Part shown: piece after piece, positions 42,001 to 51,000 of the stretch
How the letters are laid out: each line of letters begins with the position of its first letter
How positions within the stretch are numbered: the stretch's first letter is position 1
NCBI RefSeq assembly: GCF_027579695.1
Contig: NC_083571.1
Span: 89,315,888 to 89,379,887 of the forward strand
Reading direction: 5' to 3'
Source of the DNA: Neoarius graeffei
Taxonomy: Eukaryota; Chordata; Actinopteri; Siluriformes; Ariidae
Length of the DNA: 64,000 nt
Translations under genes and position numbers: made by a program
Notes under the pieces: model-generated
Told to the model about the DNA's origin: nothing
Seen by the model: the letters and a program-made list of their open reading frames with translations, nothing else
Database searches by the model: none

Positions 42001-45000
42001 CAAGACCTCAAACCTTGAGGTGGATGAGCTACAACAGCAGAAGACCACATTAGGTTCCAGTCCTGCCAGACAAGAACCTGAGGCTATCATGAGCACAGAC
42101 TCACCAAAACTGGACAGATGTGGTCTTCTGCTGTTGTAGCCCATTCACCTCAAAACATCAAACCTTGTGCATGCTGAGATGCTTTTCTGCTCACCAGTTT
42201 TAAAGAGTGACTTTGTGAGCTACTATAATTCTTCCTGGCAGTTCGAACCAGTCTGTCTCATAGCACAACAATCATTGTTAAATGGTAGAGTGAGCAGTAC
42301 AATGAACACTCTCTCTCTCTCTTAGTTAAGATGCTCTTAGCATTAAGAGGCTTTTTGGAAACCCACTACTGGCCAGTTTCCTCTGACCACTCATCAATAA
42401 GGCATTTCCACCCATAGAACTGTTATTCACTCAATGTTTTTTGAGTTTCACACCATTCTGTGTAAACTGTGAAATACTTTTCTGAAGTACTCAAACCAGT
42501 CCATCTGGTATCAATATCCATGCAATGATCAAGGAGATCACAGTTTTTCATCATTCATGAATGTGCAAGTGTTCCTAATAAAGTGAACAGTGAGTGTAGT
42601 AGATGGTTTGTAAACTGGACCATACGAATAAAGTGTAACTGGAATAACCAAATGAGCCTGAAGAACAAGAGGTTGCGATATCTCTCTCTTACCCGGTCTT
42701 CTCCCTGACCGTCTGTATAGTAGGAAACCAGATTCTGTTTAGTGTCAAAAGGCATGTCAGTGAAGGGTCCGCTCATGGAAGCTGCTCCACACTGACAGAA
42801 CAGCAGTAGGAGTGGAATAACTGTGAAAACACTTCAGATATTGAGTGCTGATGCAGGCTTCTTTTACAGTCTTTAATTTTTTGTAGCAGTACAAGAAGGC
42901 TAAACATCTACTGGGATGCATCTAAAAATAATCCAGTCAACACAGATGTAACAGACAAGAAAGTACGCTCACGTAATAGCACAAGGAGTCCCAGGATAAG
43001 CAAACCAATTCCGGCACTGCCAAGGCCTGAGCTCTTTCCTTGAGCCGCAATGGCGCCACATGTTGCTGATTCATCACATGAGCAGACAGTCACCTTTAAC
43101 ACCTGCTTATCTGGACACGCCATCCCCTGCTGATCGCGAACTTCCAGAGTCACCTGAAGAAGGCCTGGCCACAATGTGTCTTGGGGCACCAACATGGCTG
43201 TTGTATCTACAATAACATGATTAAGTCAACATCACTGAATTACATCATGTAAGGAGCAAATAATATTGGAGACTATCCACATTCATTTACCTCAATAGAT
43301 CCATTTCTTTGTATATTAATAAATGTGGGAATATTAGACAAAAACCCACATGCTAACATGCGACAACCTACTTCTCGGATTCATTTCATTGTCTCTCAAC
43401 ATCATCAAAGGCCTTTACTGTTTTTTTTTTTTTTAAGGAAATATGGCCCTTTGCCCTGAATGTCAGGGCAGATCACTAAAAAATTCGTACCATTTAAGAG
43501 CTCCACACTCCACTTTCCATCTGTCCCTTCAGGCAGGACAATGAATGTGAAGGGATATGCATTTGGAAAATCATCTTTGTCCTCTGCAGTGACATACAAA
43601 ACTTCCTGAGTGGTGCACATCGTCTGTGTGGGATCAGGTAGAGTAGGGCAGTGGTCATTAATGTCCTCCACCTGGATGGCGACAGTGCCCGTCGCTGTTT
43701 TAAAGGGCATATCTATAATGACAGAGGGAAAGTATTACATATTGAATAGCACATTGTAATGCCCTTTTTTCAGTATAGGTGGGTTTGTTTCTACAGGATA
43801 TATTGAAGAACAAATTTAAGATACCAGAAAAACAAAATGAAAAACAATAAATGGGAGATAATTTACTATCATTGATGTGTGCTCCATCTTTCACGGCTCC
43901 ACCTGTAGGACAAGTGGAGCCATAATCCTTAGAATAAACTTTTATTTCTATTTGCAAAAGCAATGCTTTTATGTTCTCCTGGTGATTATATAACTGCCTT
44001 GTCTGGCCTTCCGGAAATCTACAAATGGTATGTTTTGAGGCCAAATGTGCGATAGTTTTTAGTATAAATACACAGATGATTATAGGAAATCATGCATGCT
44101 GATTTCTCAGTAATCACCTCAAGCGACTCAGCAAAATGGCGGCCAATCACTTTGTCACTGTAAGTGAGGAAGAATTACAAATTCTGAAAGACAGTACTGT
44201 CCCTAAAAGCACTAAAGATGCTACGGAGTTTGGGCTAAAACTATTCAAAGGTAAGGTGGAACTGTGATTTATTTTTATCGATTTCAAAACAAAGTATTTT
44301 ATGTGAGTTGGCATAGAAAAGTGACAGGTCTGCGCGCATCACATTTGCATGCTGCTTTTGAAGTAACTATTTTTTTAAAAATCATATTAAAAATATCTGT
44401 GTATTTATACTAAAACCATTAAAATTGTTCAATCAGTAATTTTTAAATAAAACTTGCTTTCTTCCTCTAGAAATAGAACACAATATTATGTATCTAATTA
44501 TCATTACTTCCTGTTTCTTTTGTCTAATACACGTAAATTGCGTCGACTACAGGACACTTTAATTGCCTGCCCATCAGCTTATGTAATGCACTTTAGCAGC
44601 GTATGTAGGAATTATACCCCCCCAGTGAAACATCAACTATGAAGAGACTACATAAAATACTGAAAAGGCTAAATATACAGTCTGTACACTCATACAGTGG
44701 GGTCTAAAACCCGAGCTCACACCGAAAATCTGGGATTTTTAAAAATTTAAACTAGAGTTAAACAAAGATTTAAAATGAAAAATTACATCTTTCAACACGA
44801 TTCAACACTCAAGATTCTGCAAGATTTTTAGGTCCCAATTTAAATGTAAATAAATTTGTGATATGGACCATGTTAACTGCTTTGTACAAAAGGTCAGATT
44901 TTCCATGAGACTCATCTCTTATAGTGAAGTAGGTTCAGCTGATACTCCAATGGACTTTATCTAAAATGGATCATAATTTTGCACAAACTTGTGAAGCTCA

Positions 45001-48000
45001 TGCCAGCTCAAGTGCACAGTCATTCCCACCATAGTGGGAATGATAACCAACAACAACGAGACAGCCTACAGGGAGGAGGTTCAGCACTTGACAAAATGGT
45101 GTTCAGACAATAACCTGGACTTGAACATTTCAAAAACTAAGGAAAGGATAGTAAACTTAGTAAAAGGAGATCGAGATAGTAAAAGGAGATCGAGGTGCAC
45201 CAAACACTCTGCCCTCTGCATACATGGTGAGGAGGTGAAGAGGGTGGAGACCTTCAAGTTCCTCGGCGTCCACATCTTGGCTGACCTCACCTGGACCACA
45301 AATCTCTCACCAGGTGGGGAAAGCCCAACAGAGGCTTTACTTCCTTAGGAAGTTAAAGCAAGCTCGCCTCTCTCACCACCTGCTGATCAACTTTTATCGA
45401 TCTGCAAGAGAGAGCCTCCTGACCTACTGTTGTACGGTGTGGTTTTCCAGCTGTACCGCAGAGGACAGGCAGGACCTGCAGTGGGTGGTGAAGGTGGCAG
45501 AGCATAATCGATACACCACTACCTCTCCTCAAAAGACATGTATACTGACCGACTACAAAAGAAGGCCAGCTGTATTTTAAAGGACCACACCCACCCTAGA
45601 CATCATCTATTCTCCCGACTGGCCTCTGAAAGGAGATACCGACTCAGAGCTGCATCAAACAAACAGACTAAAAAACAGCTTCTACCCTCAAGCTGTCAGA
45701 TGCACAACCCCACCTCCCCCGCCCTAATTCCACCAGTGAGGGGCAACAAACACCCTCCCCCAAGGAAAATGCCTATTTATTGCTTTTATGTCTATTTATT
45801 GTGTTTCTTTTTGTATTTTGTTCTTATGCATCCATTTTATTCACTGTTACTTGCATTTTGCACTGCCAGTACAGAGAGCTGCTACAGTGCCTTGAAAAAG
45901 TATTCATACCCCTTGAACTTTTTCACATTTTTCCACCTTACAACCACGAACTTAAAAGTTTTTTATTGAGATTTTATGTGATAGACCAACACAGAGTAGC
46001 GCATCATTTTGAAGTGAAACAAAAATGATAAATGGTCTTCAAAATTTTAAACAAATAAAAATCTGAAAAATGTGGTGTGCATTCGTATTCAGCCCCCTGT
46101 ACTCTGATACCTCTAAATACAATCCAGTGCCATCAATTGCCTTCAGAAGTCATCTAATTAGTTAATAGAGTCCTACTGTGTGTAATTTACTCTCAGCATA
46201 AATACACTTGTTCTGTGAAGGCCTCAGTGGTTTGTTAGAGAACACTGAAGAACAAACAGCATCATGAAGACCAAAGAACTCACCAGACAGGTCAGGGATA
46301 AAGTTCTGGAGAAGTTTAAAGCTGGGTTAGGTTATAAAAAATATCCCAAGCTCTGAACATCTCAAGAAGCACTGTTCAATCCATCATTCAAAAATGGAAA
46401 AAGTATGGCACAACTGCAAACCTACCAAGACATGGCCATCCACCTGAACTGACAGAGCAAGCAAGGAGAGCACTGGTCAGAGAAGCAGCCGAGAGGCCCA
46501 TGATCACTCTGGAGGAGCTGCAGAAATCCACAGCTCAGGTGGGAGAATCTGTGCACAGGACAACTATAAGAAGAAAGCCATTGTTGAAAGACAGGCATAA
46601 GAAGTCCCGTTTGCAGTTTGCCAGAAGCCATGTAGGGGACACAGCAAACATGTGGAAGAAGGTGCTTTGGTCACATGAGACCAAAGTTGAACTTTTTGGC
46701 CTAAATGCAAAGCGCTATGTGTGGCGGAAAACTAACACTGCTCATCACCCTGCACACACCATCCCCACTGTGAAACATGGTGGTGGCAGCATCATGCTAT
46801 GGGGATGCTTTTCTTCAGCGGGGACAGGTAAGCTGGTCAGAGTTGATGGGAAGATGGATGGAGCTAAATACAGGGCAATCCTGGAAGAAAACCTGTTGGA
46901 GGCTGCAAAAGACTTGAGACTGGGAAGGAGATTCACCTTCCAGCAAGACAATGACCCTAAACATACAGCCAGAGCTACAGTGGAATGGTTTAGATCAAAG
47001 AATATTCATGTGTTAGAATGGCCCAGTCAAAGTCCAGACCTAAATCCCATTGAGCATCTGTGGCAAGACTTGAAAATTGCTGTTCACAGACACTCTCCAC
47101 CCAATCTGGCTGAGCTTGAGCTATTTTGCAAAGAAGAATGGGCAAAAATTTCAGTGTCTAGATGTGCAAAGCTGGTAGAGACATACCACAAAAGACTTGC
47201 AGCTGTAATTGCAGCAAAAGGTGGCTCTACAAAGTATTGACGCAGGGGGGCTGAATACTAATGCACATCACATTTTTCAGATTTTTATTTGTTTAAAATT
47301 TTGAAGACCATTTATCATTTTCGTTTCACTTCACAATTATGTGCTACTCTGTGTTGGTCTATCACATAAAATCTCAATAAAAAACTTTTAAAGTTCGTGG
47401 TTGTAAGGTGGAAAAATGTGAAAAAGTTCAAGGGGTACGAATACTTTTTCAAGGCACTGTAAACTGCATTCCGTTGTTTCTAAAACAATGACAATAAAGG
47501 TCTATCTATCTTAAAGCAAAAAAGGGGACACCCCAAATACTAAGCAACTCTGAAATTCATGTAAATATTTTTTTTAAAAATATATTTTTTCACTCAAGTT
47601 GTAGCGGATATCATTTGTAATAAAATCCTTCATGTTAATTTGAAAAAGAAAGCAAATACAATAGTTTTCACGAGTGCTCTCGGACCAGTGTTGTTTTTGG
47701 CAGCCATTTTTGATTTAGTTTTAGTCTTAGTCTTTTGGACGAAATGCTTATTAGTTTTAGTCACATTTTAGTCAATTCCATCCTTGATAGTTTTGGTCTA
47801 GTTTTAGTCAACGAAAACTAAAAGGGTTTTAGTCCAGTTTTAGTCATTCATTTTAGTCGAAAAAATAATTACTTTAAAACATTAAATTAGGCCAATACAG
47901 AGATAGGAAATTGTAATCGAGGTTGACAGGTTGTGCATAACATACTCTCAAAACAAACTTGTTTCACTTGAACGTAAAATGTATGTCAAATATTTGGGTT

Positions 48001-51000
48001 TAATAATCGATGACAATCTTTCTTGTAAGCCTCATATTGATTTTATTTGCAACAAAATAAACAAGGTTGTCGGCCTTTTGGCCAAGCTTAGACATTTTAT
48101 TCCACTACATACCCTTATGACATTATATCGCCCTCTGATTCAACCTTATTTAACATATGGTCTTAGTTCTTGGGGACAGGCTTGTAAAACTCATATAAAT
48201 AAAGTATTAATCCTACAAAAACAAGCTTTAAGATTAATCCATTTTGTTGATAATAGAGAAAGTGCCCTTCCATTGTTTTCCAAAACCAATATTTTACCAG
48301 TAAATCATCTTTTCTATGAATGTATTTCTAAATTAATGTATGACGTTGTTAAAGTGCACCCTCAAACATTTGTAAATTATTTTCTTCTATTTCTAGTGTC
48401 CATTCATCATCATCATCGTTTTTCCCCTTAAGGCGTCGGCGACAGCCATGGGGCGCTACTGCTGGAAACGAGCATCCAGCAGTTGCAAGAAGTCTGTCTT
48501 GCTCATCATCCATTTCCTAGCTTGGTGTATGTCAACATCAAGTTCCTTTTCCACTCTATTCCATATCCTCTTAGGGGTTAGAACGTCGAACAGCACCTGC
48601 TTCTGGATAGCACTATTATCGAGTCTACACACATGTGCCAGATACTTTAGGTGTTGCATTATACAAAAGTCGCGTATGGGACTTGTTTTGGTAATTTTAT
48701 GCAACTTCTCATTTGAAATGCAGAAGCTCCAATCAACCTCTGTTCCCTCCCTTTCTGCCCATGCTGGCGCATTTTTTCTTTCAAAACCACGTCGGACCAT
48801 TTTTCGCAGGAAGCCATGCCAGACGGTTTCCACTTTGTTTACCTCGTCCTCTGTCAAATCCCATGCTTGGACACTATACAGGAGTCTTGATCGGATACAG
48901 GTGGTGAGGAATTTCACTCTGGTTTCCAGACGTATCCGCTTGTCAGTCAGAACATGTTTCAGGTCGTTCCATTTTTGGTATGCTACACCAATTCGGGTGT
49001 GCAAAGATTGAGCAGTATTCTCTGAGTTGGTAATGGTGTTTCCTAAATACTTGAAACTTCGAACGTTTTTTAAAGCATTTGACCCAATGCTCACTAGGCT
49101 TGGAAGTTCCATTACATATTCGTCAACATTAAAAACCATTGTTTCAGTCTTGGTATACGAGATTTGCATTCCAAACCGTCTAAAGGTGTTATCATAAATA
49201 TTGAGCATATATTGCAATTCTTCTTTTGTTTTGCATTCTTATAACACTAGGTCATCTTACTCCAAGAGCTTATATACTCAGTATTCTCGTACCAATCTAC
49301 AAAAGAACTCATTTTCCCGTGTTGGTGTTAGGGTATGGAACCAGATTCTAACTTCTATAAAGATCTTCATCTAAACTGTCGTTCAAGAAAAAAGTCAGAG
49401 ACCACCTTTTTTCTGATTTAAGTAGATATGGATATGATGTTGACATCTCCAAACTCTTTCTACATAACTTTATTTCTATATATAATTAAGAGCTATATAT
49501 ATTTATTTATTTATCTTAGTTTTAACTTTAAATATTATTTAATACCATGCATGAATTATTATCAGTATGACAAGTATACCTCTCTCTCTATATATATTTT
49601 TTTTCAATGTTATTGAATGATATATTACTGTACCTTTATATCGAATAACAAGTATTGTCTCCTCTTTTTCTTTTTGTTACCAAATAGTTGTTAATTTGTC
49701 AAGTATGTTTTATCTTTTTCATACATAAAGTATTATATTAATTCATATAAAATATTTTTTTTCTTTGTAAACATGAGTCTGCCTTGATTAGCAGTGCGCT
49801 ATTTGCAGACTCGTGTAGTCTATTATATGTTTATATGTAATTGAAATAAAAGATTGATTGATTGAAGTGTGCATGCTCTCTACATAAACACTGTCTAGTG
49901 CAGACATCCCAAGTCTCCCGGAAGTCTCCCGCATATTGATAGTGGCTCCCTGATGCCCGCAAATTGGATAATATCTCCTGGAATCTAGAGCAAGCGAGCA
50001 AGAGCGTGCATGCGAAACATTTATGTCTGTATCGCGCATATGATGGAATGCGCGAGGGAGAGCGAGAGAGTCTGCGTGTGTGCCTGTTCATGTAACGCAT
50101 GCTAGACAAAGAGCATCCCGATTGGTTTACAGACATCCAAACTCATTTCAGGGAGGTGTCGTAACACCCCCCTTCGCTGAGGGGAAAAAAGTCATGCGTC
50201 ACGACACCTCCCTGAAATGAATTTCTGCAGGCTGGGATGTCTGCTAGTGCGCATGCTCCATTGTTCACAGACTCGTGTTTCTGCCTCCGTTTAACATGTC
50301 GCAATATATTAAGGCACAGCAACAGGTCTGAAAAGCTACATTTCCCCCCGTATGTTTCACAGTAACTCAAATATGGGTCAATATATGACAAAGCATTCAG
50401 TTGCTGTCCCACCAATAATCCCTGCAGGACAAGTTTTACTTATGACATGTTAATTGAATTTAAGTTAGCTTAACCAAGCCAACTTTAGCATGAAGCTAGC
50501 GGTCCCATTCATTTTCGCCAGGTCACGGTATTTTGGAAAACTTCATAGGAAATTCATCACAGCCCGATTGTTGAGTGACATTAACCAAAGCTAGCAAATG
50601 TATACATGATCTGTTAAGGACTTCTTGTAACGTTAACTTACCGTCGCAGAAATAGCAGCATGGTGAGCTTTAGATGACTCTAGAGGTCGGTTGTATTCTT
50701 GCCACGTAGTTTATAGCCACAGTGTCTACCTCTGTCTCCCACTACAAGGCATTCCGTTTTATTTTCTGCTGGATTACGTGTAAAGTATGTCCATAAATCA
50801 TCGCGTCTTTTCCGCCCACCAAGCCCTTGTGCTGGCGTTGCCGCCGCCATGGTCCATGAACTGTGTGCACTGTGCCTGGTGGGCGTGGCCAAACAAGGAC
50901 AGGATGCAGTGCATTGCTGATATTTTCAGCATTTGGCAGACAGGTTGCACGCACCGTTGGAGGAAATGCCATGCATTTTGATAGTCCTATAGCCAACCCA

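Larger units (their letters stand above)
36482..42596 (+). mobile_element. Tc1-like element D in a desmoglein intron, heavily nested
   Basis: Ends are inverted, TCACTGTCCACTTTATTAGG (left, 36487) and CCTAATAAAGTGAACAGTGA (right), with TA at 36480-36481 and 42597-42598. The coding middle is absent. Instead the right arm is an inverted copy of the left-end region, giving a large fold-back form (arms 41973-42050 and 42118-42194 face each other). Insertions inside it are a hAT (about 36673-38751), a LINE (about 38922-41930) holding a mariner, and a short repeat (42261-42346). Confidence 0.82.
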
